This document shows positions 1-5,903 of a stretch of DNA of 20,161 nt, one piece after another. The position numbers were made by a program, and so were the translations under genes. The stretch is from NCBI GenBank assembly GCA_005791685.1, contig SXVG01000092.1, positions 1 through 20,161 of the forward strand. The letters run 5' to 3'. Positions within the stretch are counted from its first letter, which is position 1. Every line of letters starts with the position of its first letter. The notes under the pieces are model-generated. The model worked only from the letters and a program-made list of their open reading frames with translations. It did not search any database and was not told the DNA's origin. Source of the stretch: Methylotenera sp. Lineage in GTDB: Bacteria; Pseudomonadota; Gammaproteobacteria; Burkholderiales; Methylophilaceae.

Positions 1-15
1 GGGGGTGTAAGTTCT

Positions 16-44
16 TTTACCTGAAGATGAAGTGCAGGTATAAT
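16..44 (+). promoter_or_regulatory. Putative sigma70 promoter of the cytochrome gene
   Basis: A perfect TATAAT at 39-44 lies 17 bases downstream of TTTACC (16-21), which matches four of six bases of the -35 consensus. The ATG follows at 83, giving a leader of roughly 30 nt. No gene is visible in bases 1-82; this is the upstream region of the cytochrome gene. Confidence 0.6.
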
Positions 45-82
45 CTCGCACATCTTAAATTTACCACTGGGAATAGACTGAT

Positions 83-610
83 ATGAGTAATGAATACAAA
101 GGCTCGACGTTATGGCAATTGATTTTGGTGATACCGGGCGCTATTTTAGCCTTCACTTTAATTATTTCTTTAATTGCTAAATCTTATGGGGTGGCCAATG
201 CGCCAGCCGTTGCGGTGGTCGAGCCTGCTGCAGTCACGGCCGCATCCGATGAAAACATTAAGCCGGAAGCGACGGTGGAAGTGGCCGCTGCTGATGCCGG
301 TCCGCACGTGGACAAAAGCGGTGAAGAAGTGGTTAAAGCGGTGTGCGCTATGTGTCATGGTGCCGGTTTGATGAACGCACCTAAGATAGGCGATAAAGGC
401 CAGTGGGCGCCGCGTATTGCTCAAGGCTACGACCTATTAGTCAAGCATGCTATCGATGGCATACGTTCCATGCCGGCACGTGGCGGCAACCCAGCTTTAA
501 CCGATGGTGAAATTGCCAATGCCGTGGTCAATATGGCCAATGCCAGTGGCGCCAGCTTTAAAGCACCAGCGCCTAAAGCCGCTGCCGCTGAGCCAGCCCC
601 AGCGAAATAA
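83..610 (+). CDS. Membrane-anchored monoheme cytochrome c5-type protein
   Basis: 175 aa. Residues 9-32 form one hydrophobic segment that should act as an uncleaved N-terminal membrane anchor. An Ala/Pro/Glu-rich linker (about 38-75) follows, then a class I cytochrome c domain (about 78-155). The heme-binding CAMCH is at 88-92 and the likely axial methionine is M130 in SMPARGG, a signature typical of cytochrome c5. The tail is Ala/Pro/Lys-rich. By family it is a periplasmic one-electron carrier, probably passing electrons towards a terminal oxidase or peroxidase; the partner cannot be told from the sequence. The ATG has only a weak ribosome site (GGGAA near 69-73). The gene has its own promoter and a strong terminator, so it appears monocistronic. 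Confidence 0.88.
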   Translation: MSNEYKGSTLWQLILVIPGAILAFTLIISLIAKSYGVANAPAVAVVEPAAVTAASDENIKPEATVEVAAADAGPHVDKSGEEVVKAVCAMCHGAGLMNAPKIGDKGQWAPRIAQGYDLLVKHAIDGIRSMPARGGNPALTDGEIANAVVNMANASGASFKAPAPKAAAAEPAPAK

Positions 611-680
611 ATCCGACATGAGGCTGGTGCATGCGCTGGCTTTCATGGACGTTTAATGTATGCTTAGGCTATTACACATA

Positions 681-713
681 AAACCACTTAAACGTTTAAG
701 TGGTTTTTTATTT
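681..713 (+). terminator. Rho-independent terminator after the cytochrome gene
   Basis: The arms AAACCACTTAAA (681-692) and TTTAAGTGGTTT (695-706) are perfectly complementary around a central CG, so 681-706 is one 26-bp palindrome. A T-rich stretch runs on to about 715. The apaH start codon is only about 12 bases past this stretch, so the hairpin may also serve as an attenuator in front of apaH. Confidence 0.85.
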
Positions 714-727
714 TCTCAGAGCTAAAC

Positions 728-1573
728 ATGGCCACTTATGCGATAGGCGACATTCAAGGTTGTTACCATGCTTTGCTGGCCTTGTTGGACCGCATTGATT
801 TTGATCCCGCCCAAGACCAGCTTTGGTTGGTCGGGGATTTAATCAATCGTGGCAGCGGTTCGCTGGAGGTGTTGCGCTGGTGTTACGCGCATCAAGCTTC
901 TATTCATGTGGTGCTGGGCAACCACGATTTACACGCACTGGTGGTGGCGGCCGGTTTTGTGCGCGCCCACAGAGGCGATACCTTAGACGGTTTGCTGGCC
1001 GCGCCAGATAAAGACGTGTTGCTCAATTGGTTGCGTCATCAGCGCTTGGCTTACTGCGCCGAAGTGGCGCCTGGGCTGTCGTATTTGATGGTGCACGCCG
1101 GCGTATTGCCTGAATGGACGAGCGAACAAGTGCTGGCTTATGCCGCCGAGGTGGAAGTGGCTTTGCAGGGGCCGAATTATTTGGATTTTTTGGCGCACAT
1201 GTACGGCAATTTGCCCAACCGTTGGCAGGACGATTTAACCGGCATAGACCGCTTGCGGGTGATCACCAATGCCTTGACGCGCCTACGCGTATGCACCTTA
1301 GCGGGTGAAATGGAATTTCAATTCAAGGGCGAATTGGCCGACGTGCCGGCCCCGTATTTACCTTGGTTTGCCCTAAAAAATCGGGCTACGCAAAACACCC
1401 AAGTGATTTTTGGCCATTGGTCGGCTTTAGGCCTGCAACAGCAGCACAATGTCTATGCGCTGGATACCGGTTGCTTGTGGGGCGGCCAGTTAACGGCGAT
1501 GAATTTGCAGACCAAGGCCATCAGCCAAGTGCCGTCTGACCCTAGCGACAACCCTAGGCGATTACAGCTTTAA
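728..1573 (+). CDS. apaH: Symmetrical bis(5'-nucleosyl)-tetraphosphatase ApaH
   Basis: 281 aa, the usual ApaH length. It hydrolyses Ap4A symmetrically to two ADP in the cytoplasm, controlling alarmone-like dinucleotides and removal of Np4 RNA caps. It shows the calcineurin-type metallophosphoesterase motifs in order: GDIQGC (7-12), GDLINRG (36-42), GNHD (64-67), VHAG (122-125) and GHW (229-231), with the C-terminal DTGCLWGG (246-253) typical of ApaH. Start ATG at 728 with a poor ribosome site (AGAG about 7 bases upstream). The gene sits directly behind the cytochrome terminator, with no clear promoter of its own. Its last 12 bases overlap the end of the convergent acyltransferase gene. Confidence 0.96.
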   Translation: MATYAIGDIQGCYHALLALLDRIDFDPAQDQLWLVGDLINRGSGSLEVLRWCYAHQASIHVVLGNHDLHALVVAAGFVRAHRGDTLDGLLAAPDKDVLLNWLRHQRLAYCAEVAPGLSYLMVHAGVLPEWTSEQVLAYAAEVEVALQGPNYLDFLAHMYGNLPNRWQDDLTGIDRLRVITNALTRLRVCTLAGEMEFQFKGELADVPAPYLPWFALKNRATQNTQVIFGHWSALGLQQQHNVYALDTGCLWGGQLTAMNLQTKAISQVPSDPSDNPRRLQL

Positions 1574-2374
1574 TTTTTCCTTAAGCATGCCATGTATGTG
1601 CCCGGTTAGCTCGCGGCGGTTGGCTGTCTTAGTCAGTTGCGCGCTTGAAATCGACGCTAAGAAATGCAGTTCTATGACGGGATTTTGTTGGCGCAAAACG
1701 CTGAGTATGGATTGCACCAGGGTGGTTTCTCCGGCATAGGCCAGTTCGGTATTAATGCTGCCATCCAAGCTAGGGTAACGCAAGGCTATCGGCCAAATAG
1801 TGGACTCTGCGTGCAAGGCGGACTGCATGACGCTGCCTTTAAATGGCATGATGCGGGTACCGTCGGTGGTGGTGCCTTCCGGAAATAAACAGACGTTGTC
1901 ACCGGCTTTTAAACTGCGCGTGGTGATGTCCACGATGCGTGGTGCGTGCTGGCGTTTACCGCGTTCGATAAACAATACCTGGCTTTTCTTGGCCAAATAA
2001 CCAAACACCGGCCAGGATTTTATGTCGGATTTGGCAATGAAGCGCACCGGCAAAATGCTGTTGATAGCATGGATGTCCAGCCAAGAAACGTGGTTGGCCA
2101 CCAGCATATTATTGCGCGCGGTTTTATACTCAGGCGGCGTTTTTCCATAAACGAGCACGCGCACATTCAAAGCTTGCAAGAGCTGCTGGCACCACCATCG
2201 TATCAGCCTTAATTGGCTGGGTTTGTTGCTCATAGGGAAAATGACCGCCGCAATCAACACCCCGATTAAGGTGTGCAGTGTGATGCGGCTTAGCCTAAAG
2301 TAGCGAGTGATCCTGCTGGTGCTGGTGCGGTTGCTTATGGACAAATGATTGCTTAATACGGCGTAGCCAGTCAA
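1562..2374 (-). CDS. PlsC-family 1-acyl-glycerol-3-phosphate/lyso-lipid O-acyltransferase (OlsA-like)
   Basis: 270 aa. A hydrophobic N-terminal segment (about 30-48) is followed by an acyltransferase domain with the catalytic NHVSWLD (94-100, NHx4D), FIERG (135-139) and FPEGTTTDG (164-172). Family members add an acyl chain to lysophosphatidate or, as OlsA, to lyso-ornithine lipid at the inner membrane. It begins 11 bases after the stop of the OlsB-like gene, which supports the OlsA role; a plain PlsC/NlpN-like role in phospholipid synthesis cannot be excluded. No ATG is available near the N-terminus: the longest frame starts at TTG 2374, and another TTG at 2344 (residue 11) is equally possible. 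Neither has a clear Shine-Dalgarno sequence, so translation may depend on coupling to the upstream gene. The end overlaps apaH by 12 bases, tail to tail. Confidence 0.85.
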   Translation of the reverse strand: MTGYAVLSNHLSISNRTSTSRITRYFRLSRITLHTLIGVLIAAVIFPMSNKPSQLRLIRWWCQQLLQALNVRVLVYGKTPPEYKTARNNMLVANHVSWLDIHAINSILPVRFIAKSDIKSWPVFGYLAKKSQVLFIERGKRQHAPRIVDITTRSLKAGDNVCLFPEGTTTDGTRIMPFKGSVMQSALHAESTIWPIALRYPSLDGSINTELAYAGETTLVQSILSVLRQQNPVIELHFLASISSAQLTKTANRRELTGHIHGMLKEKLKL

Positions 2375-2385
2375 AAATAATCAAC

Positions 2386-3171
2386 TTATTTTAAAAAGTG
2401 CGCGGCGTATCTGGGGTTGATTTTAGATAGCGGTAACATTACCAGCATATCGGCCGTGTTGAAATAGGGATCCCATGCCGGTTCACCACAAATGTAGGCG
2501 CCTAAGCGTAAATAGCCTTTGATTAAGGGTGGGCAAGCCACTTGCATGTCGGTGCGCAAGGCGGGATTTAGCAGAGGGTTGCGTGGGAAGACGCGGTATT
2601 CTAGTGGCGCTAAATAATCGTCGGCCAGCTTGGTGTATAAGCTGGCGGCCGCATGGCCACCGTCGTACATGCTGACACTGCCGCAACCTATCATGTATTC
2701 GTAATTGTGAATTTGCATGTACTTGGCCAAGCCCGCCCATAACATGGTAATGGTGCCGCCATTGCGGTAATTTTGGTGCACGCAGGCACGACCCACTTCT
2801 ACCGTGCGGTCAAATAAGTGCGCCAGACGGCTTAAATCGAATTCGCCCGCTGAATAGTAGCCGCCGGCTTCGTTGGCGGCGCTTGGGCTTAAAATGCGGT
2901 AGGTGCCTATGACTTGGTTGGTGTCGCTGTCGCGCACAATCAAATGGTCGCAGTATTGATCAAAGCCGTCCACGTCCAAACCGCCTGTGCCTAACAACTG
3001 CGCGCCCATTTCTTCGGCAAACACTTTGTAACGCAAGCGTTGTGCCTCTTCTATTTCCACTTGGGTGCGGGCTAGGCTGATGCTTAGGCGGCGTTGGTTG
3101 GGCACCGCCAAGTCTATGTGCTTAGCGTTTTCGTTATTGCTTAACGGGCGTATTCTTTGTTTGGCTAACAT
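2386..3171 (-). CDS. olsB: OlsB-like N-acyltransferase (lyso-ornithine lipid synthase family)
   Basis: 261 aa. It belongs to the GNAT-like acyltransferases (Acetyltransf_5) that use acyl-ACP to acylate the amino group of ornithine (OlsB) or, in relatives, glycine or other amino acids, making a lyso-aminolipid on the cytoplasmic side of the membrane. Visible signatures are LRYKVFAEEMGA (46-57), GTYRIL (89-94), EVGRACVH (125-132) and RNGGTITMLW (136-145). ATG at 3171 has an excellent ribosome site (AAAAGGAG, 3178-3185, spacing 6). It is followed after 11 bases by the PlsC-type gene, so the two could carry out both acylations. Upstream are three PhoB half-sites and an inverted repeat covering the SD and AUG (separate entries), which points to induction by phosphate starvation as known for olsB in Sinorhizobium. 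The substrate amino acid is inferred. Confidence 0.87.
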   Translation of the reverse strand: MLAKQRIRPLSNNENAKHIDLAVPNQRRLSISLARTQVEIEEAQRLRYKVFAEEMGAQLLGTGGLDVDGFDQYCDHLIVRDSDTNQVIGTYRILSPSAANEAGGYYSAGEFDLSRLAHLFDRTVEVGRACVHQNYRNGGTITMLWAGLAKYMQIHNYEYMIGCGSVSMYDGGHAAASLYTKLADDYLAPLEYRVFPRNPLLNPALRTDMQVACPPLIKGYLRLGAYICGEPAWDPYFNTADMLVMLPLSKINPRYAAHFLK

Positions 3172-3205
3172 TAAAGTCTCCTTTTGAATGGAGGAGACTT
3201 TAATG
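3169..3205 (-). promoter_or_regulatory. Hairpin sequestering the olsB ribosome site and start codon
   Basis: On the minus strand the 5' arm CATTAAAGTCTCC (3205-3193) is exactly complementary to the 3' arm GGAGACTTTAATG (3181-3169), a 13-bp perfect stem with an 11-nt loop (3192-3182). The 3' arm begins with GGAG of the Shine-Dalgarno sequence and its last three bases are the ATG, so in RNA both would be paired. Depending on where transcription starts, the 5' arm may be complete or partly missing. It could also be a DNA operator. Confidence 0.6.
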
Positions 3206-3223
3206 CTTACAGATTAAGAACTC

Positions 3224-3252
3224 GTGACAGAAATGTGACGGTTTATTGACAG
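3224..3252 (-). promoter_or_regulatory. Pho box (three PhoB half-sites) upstream of olsB
   Basis: Reading the minus strand, CTGTCAA (3252-3246), CCGTCAC (3241-3235) and CTGTCAC (3230-3224) are separated by 4-base A/T-rich spacers (TAAA, ATTT). The 11-bp period is that of the established PhoB site (7-bp repeats, consensus CTGTCAT). The array ends 52 bases before the olsB ATG. A possible -10 is TGTAAG (3211-3206), 12 bases beyond the last repeat; no -35 is needed at PhoB-activated promoters. Confidence 0.82.
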
Positions 3253-3273
3253 GGTTTTGTTAAAGCTTTGGGC

Positions 3274-3726
3274 CTAATGCGACACGCGTGTGGCACCGCC
3301 ACTGTCAATCAAGCGTACTTTATCACCGGCTTTAAATGGTTCGTCGGCTTCTTGGACGATGGCAATCAGGCTGCCGTTGTCTAATTTTACGGTGATTTCT
3401 AAGGCGTCCTTACGCGTCATACCTTCTTCTATGGCAGCACCAGCTAAGCCGCCGACCACGGCGCCTATGACCGCGCCTATGATGTTGTCGTCGCCCTTGC
3501 CTATGCTGTTGCCGGCCACGCCGCCAACCGCTGCGCCAGCGGCTGCGCCTATCGGCGTTTTGGTGCCCTCTAATTTAACGGCACGTACGCTTTCCACTAC
3601 ACCCATGCGCACGGTTTGCACTTTGCGCGCTTCGTCGCGGCTGTAGACGCCGCCCGAATTAGAGCTGGCGCAGGCGCCTAAGATTAAGCTTAATAAAGCC
3701 AGGCTGATCAGTTGTGCAGTTTTCAT
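3274..3726 (-). CDS. Glycine-zipper 2TM-domain outer-membrane lipoprotein (SlyB-like)
   Basis: 150 aa when started at the ATG at 3726. A lipoprotein signal ends in the lipobox LGAC (Cys19 in this numbering). The middle, about residues 55-100, is a Gly/Ala-rich glycine-zipper region with two GxxxG-type hydrophobic stretches (Rick_17kDa_Anti/SlyB class). A short beta-rich tail suggests an SH3-like fold. Such proteins are envelope lipoproteins linked to outer-membrane integrity; the exact role is unknown. A five-codon longer frame from TTG 3741 exists, but AAAGGA (3733-3738) lies inside that extension, six bases before the ATG, so the ATG is the better start. It follows the PfkB kinase by 28 bases and is probably cotranscribed. 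No convincing terminator precedes the olsB promoter downstream. Confidence 0.87.
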   Translation of the reverse strand: MKTAQLISLALLSLILGACASSNSGGVYSRDEARKVQTVRMGVVESVRAVKLEGTKTPIGAAAGAAVGGVAGNSIGKGDDNIIGAVIGAVVGGLAGAAIEEGMTRKDALEITVKLDNGSLIAIVQEADEPFKAGDKVRLIDSGGATRVSH

Positions 3727-3754
3727 TTTGTGTCCTTTCAAGGTTCGCTCAGGT

Positions 3755-4708
3755 TTAAAGACCTTGGTTGTCTAGTTTTGTTTCATTCACCAGCGCTTGG
3801 GTGTAGATGGCTTCTATCTCGGCGCGGGTCGGCGTGTGATTTTGACCACCACGGCTTTCAATTTTAATGGCGCCCATGGTTGAGGCTAGTCGGCCGCAGG
3901 TAGGCCAATCCCAGCCGCGTGCGATGCCATACAGCAAGCCGGCTCGGTAAGCGTCACCGCAGCCAGTCGGGTCGGTGATGCGCATGGCTTTAACGCAAGG
4001 AATGTCAAAACACTGACCGTCCGCGTAAATTTGTGAGCCATTGCCACCTAAGGTCACCACCAAGGCTTTCACTTTGGCCGCCAGTTGCGCTAAATTTAAG
4101 CCGGTTTTATCTTGGATGATTTGCGACTCGTAATCGTTGACCGCGAGGTAATCGGCCATCTCTATGAATTGCAGCAGTTCTTCGCCGTTAAACATGGGCA
4201 AACCTTGGCCGGGGTCGAATAAAAATGGGATGCCGGCCTCAAAGCACTCGCGTGCATGTTGAAACATGCCGTCCCGCCCATCCGGGGCAATGATGGCGAG
4301 CGTGACATTTTTGGCGTCTTTCACGCTGTTTTCATGCGAGGCCACCATGGCGCCTGGGTGAAAAGCGGTGATCTGGTTGTCGTCGGTATCGGTGGTGATG
4401 AAGGCTTGTGCGGTGAAGGTGCCTGCCACGGTTTTTATGTGGGTATTGGCCAATTTGTTTTGCGTGAGCCAAGTTTGATAACTGGCAAAATCGTCACCCA
4501 CGGTGGCCATGATGAGCGGATTGCCATCCAGTAATTGCAAGTTATAGGCGATGTTGCCGGCGGTGCCACCAAATTCACGGCGCATTTCCGGCACGTAAAA
4601 GGCCACACTGAGGGCGTGAATTTTGTCCGGCAGTATGTGGTTTTTGAATTTATCTTGGAACACCATGATGGTGTCAAAGGCCAGCGAGCCGCAAATAAGG
4701 GTATGCAT
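3755..4708 (-). CDS. PfkB-family sugar/adenosine kinase
   Basis: 317 aa, usual length for ribokinase-family enzymes. The N-terminus has the family pattern of a short strand and a GSLAFD turn (7-12). GGTAGN (47-52) is the substrate-side PfkB signature, TLGGNG (219-224) is in the nucleotide region, and DPTGCGDAYR (246-255) is the second PfkB signature with Asp252 as catalytic base. The family phosphorylates sugars or nucleosides with ATP in the cytoplasm. The YVPEMRREFGG stretch resembles bacterial adenosine kinase-like members, but the substrate cannot be fixed from sequence. Start ATG 4708; there is no strong Shine-Dalgarno sequence. It has a candidate promoter with an operator-like inverted repeat just upstream and is followed by the glycine-zipper lipoprotein gene. 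Confidence 0.87.
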   Translation of the reverse strand: MHTLICGSLAFDTIMVFQDKFKNHILPDKIHALSVAFYVPEMRREFGGTAGNIAYNLQLLDGNPLIMATVGDDFASYQTWLTQNKLANTHIKTVAGTFTAQAFITTDTDDNQITAFHPGAMVASHENSVKDAKNVTLAIIAPDGRDGMFQHARECFEAGIPFLFDPGQGLPMFNGEELLQFIEMADYLAVNDYESQIIQDKTGLNLAQLAAKVKALVVTLGGNGSQIYADGQCFDIPCVKAMRITDPTGCGDAYRAGLLYGIARGWDWPTCGRLASTMGAIKIESRGGQNHTPTRAEIEAIYTQALVNETKLDNQGL

Positions 4709-4736
4709 GAAATGTTAGCGTGGTGATTAAATAGGC

Positions 4737-4766
4737 ATTATCTTATTTTTTGCCTGTTGCAGGCAA
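4737..4766 (-). promoter_or_regulatory. Putative promoter of the PfkB kinase gene with overlapping inverted repeat
   Basis: On the minus strand, -35 TTGCCT (4766-4761) and -10 GATAAT (4742-4737; five of six) are separated by 18 bases. The -35 box is embedded in an inverted repeat, TTGCCTG / CAGGCAA with a 3-base loop (4750-4766), so it could be an operator. No T-run follows the repeat on this strand, so it is not an intrinsic terminator for hemJ. Confidence 0.45.
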
Positions 4767-4802
4767 GCAGATAAGCATGCGGCCCATGGAGCGCGTGGCG
4801 GA

Positions 4803-5213
4803 TTAAAAAGGCTTAACCACCACTAAAATCACGATGCCGGCCAGCAAGATAACCGGCACTTCATTAAACCAGCGATACCAAACATGGCTGCGACTGTTTT
4901 TATCTTGCTTAAAATCATTAATCAATTTTCCACAATACAGGTGGTAGCCTAGCAGGGCCAGCACCAACATTAATTTGGCGTGCATCCAGCCGCCGCTGAT
5001 GCCGTAACCTAACCATAAGCAAAAGCCAAACCCCAGCGCTAACAAGGCCAATGGCCACATGAAGCGGTACAGTTTGGCTTCCATCATTTTTAATCTATCC
5101 GAACTGGCACTGTCGGTCACCATGGCGTGATTGACCAATAGCCTAGGCAAGTAAAATAAGCCAGCAAACCAGCTGGTGACAAAAATGATGTGCAACGCTT
5201 TAACCCATAACAT
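4803..5213 (-). CDS. hemJ: HemJ-type protoporphyrinogen IX oxidase (CopD/UPF0093 family)
   Basis: 136 aa, close to the ~140 aa norm. It is a small integral membrane protein with about four hydrophobic helices (6-24, 53-70, 79-95, 117-134). The N-terminal LWVKALHI...WFAGLFYLPRL pattern (2-25) is typical of HemJ; His8 and the WMHAK stretch (76-80, Lys80) fit the conserved heme-ligand and functional residues of the family. HemJ oxidises protoporphyrinogen IX to protoporphyrin IX, the penultimate step of heme synthesis, at the cytoplasmic membrane. The start ATG has a good ribosome site (AAGGGG, spacing about 8). It lies 20 bases after the TlpA-like gene and is probably in its operon, suggesting shared demand for cytochrome maturation. 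CopD-like copper proteins are the alternative assignment. Confidence 0.85.
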   Translation of the reverse strand: MLWVKALHIIFVTSWFAGLFYLPRLLVNHAMVTDSASSDRLKMMEAKLYRFMWPLALLALGFGFCLWLGYGISGGWMHAKLMLVLALLGYHLYCGKLINDFKQDKNSRSHVWYRWFNEVPVILLAGIVILVVVKPF

Positions 5214-5233
5214 GGTGTAATCCCCTTGATTGC

Positions 5234-5746
5234 TTAGTGTGGCTGGGCTAATTCACGGTCTAGTAACTGGCCCAAGGCAGTCAAATCCAAGCTGCCCATT
5301 GTACGTTGTAAACGCTGGCCTTGCTTATTAAAAATAAAGTGACTGGGCGTGACACCGACGTCGCCAAAAGCCGCACTCATTTCGCCGTAGCCATCGTGCA
5401 TGACAGGGAAGGGCAGCTTTTTTTGGTTGGTGTAATGGAGCACTTGTGACGGTGGGTCATAGGCCATGGCGACGGCGATCAGCTCGAAGCCTAGGGCGTG
5501 GTAACGCTGGTATAACTGAACTAAGCCTGGCATCTCTTGCAAGCAGCTTAGGCAATTGGTTGACCAAAAATTGACCAGCACCAGTTTGCCTTTTAAGTCG
5601 GCCATGGCGATTTTTTGACCGCTTAAGGTGGTAAAGGTGACGCTGGGCGCGCGATTGTGTTGGTACAGATTAAGCCCGCCCAAGCCTAACAGTATGGCGG
5701 CGATGAGGCCTAAAGCCATTTTTATTAAAGGGGTGCGCATGCGCAT
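5234..5746 (-). CDS. TlpA/ResA-like membrane-anchored thioredoxin-fold protein
   Basis: 170 aa. A single hydrophobic segment (about 8-26) after a basic N-terminus should anchor it to the inner membrane with the thioredoxin domain in the periplasm. The active site is C65-L-S-C68 in the context FWSTNCLSC, with the family's cis-proline in VTPSHF. Tryptophan is displaced relative to the usual WCxxC, as in many TlpA/ResA proteins. The family reduces periplasmic disulfides, for example on apocytochrome c or copper chaperones. It precedes hemJ by 20 bases, consistent with a cytochrome or heme supply role. ATG 5746 is used; an in-frame ATG at 5740 is possible and neither has a recognisable Shine-Dalgarno sequence. 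Confidence 0.87.
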   Translation of the reverse strand: MRMRTPLIKMALGLIAAILLGLGGLNLYQHNRAPSVTFTTLSGQKIAMADLKGKLVLVNFWSTNCLSCLQEMPGLVQLYQRYHALGFELIAVAMAYDPPSQVLHYTNQKKLPFPVMHDGYGEMSAAFGDVGVTPSHFIFNKQGQRLQRTMGSLDLTALGQLLDRELAQPH

Positions 5747-5857
5747 AGTCTAACGTATTTTCAGCTAAAATGGCGGGCCAGCAGAGCTGGTGAGGCGCCT
5801 TGAACTGGCTTTGTAAATACCCATGTAAGGCTTACGCTTATTTGCCGTGATTCCACA

Positions 5858-5866
5858 TGTTATAAT
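5858..5866 (+). promoter_or_regulatory. Extended -10 promoter of the large oxidoreductase gene
   Basis: TGTTATAAT is a perfect extended -10 element (TGn plus TATAAT), and no good -35 is seen at normal distance. The ATG at 5904 is 37 bases downstream. The predicted leader contains a small stem (AATAGC 5876-5881, GCTATT 5885-5890) just before a weak AAAAG ribosome site. The rest of 5747-5903 is the divergent upstream region of the TlpA-like gene, where I see no clear minus-strand promoter. Confidence 0.65.
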
Positions 5867-5903
5867 GCCTTTTTCAATAGCCAAGCTATTTATCTAAAAG
5901 CCA

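Noticed and set aside
3290..3646. 118-codon plus-strand frame, Pro/Thr/Ala-rich
   Set aside because: It is the complement of the Gly/Ala-rich glycine zipper of the lipoprotein gene; the composition explains the open frame.
4750..4766. Inverted repeat considered as hemJ terminator
   Set aside because: On the minus strand the stem is followed by A residues, not T; on the plus strand the T-run precedes the stem.
5778..5790. CCAGC/GCTGG inverted repeat upstream of the TlpA-like gene
   Set aside because: Five-base arms with a 3-base loop are common by chance, and the site does not line up with a recognisable promoter.
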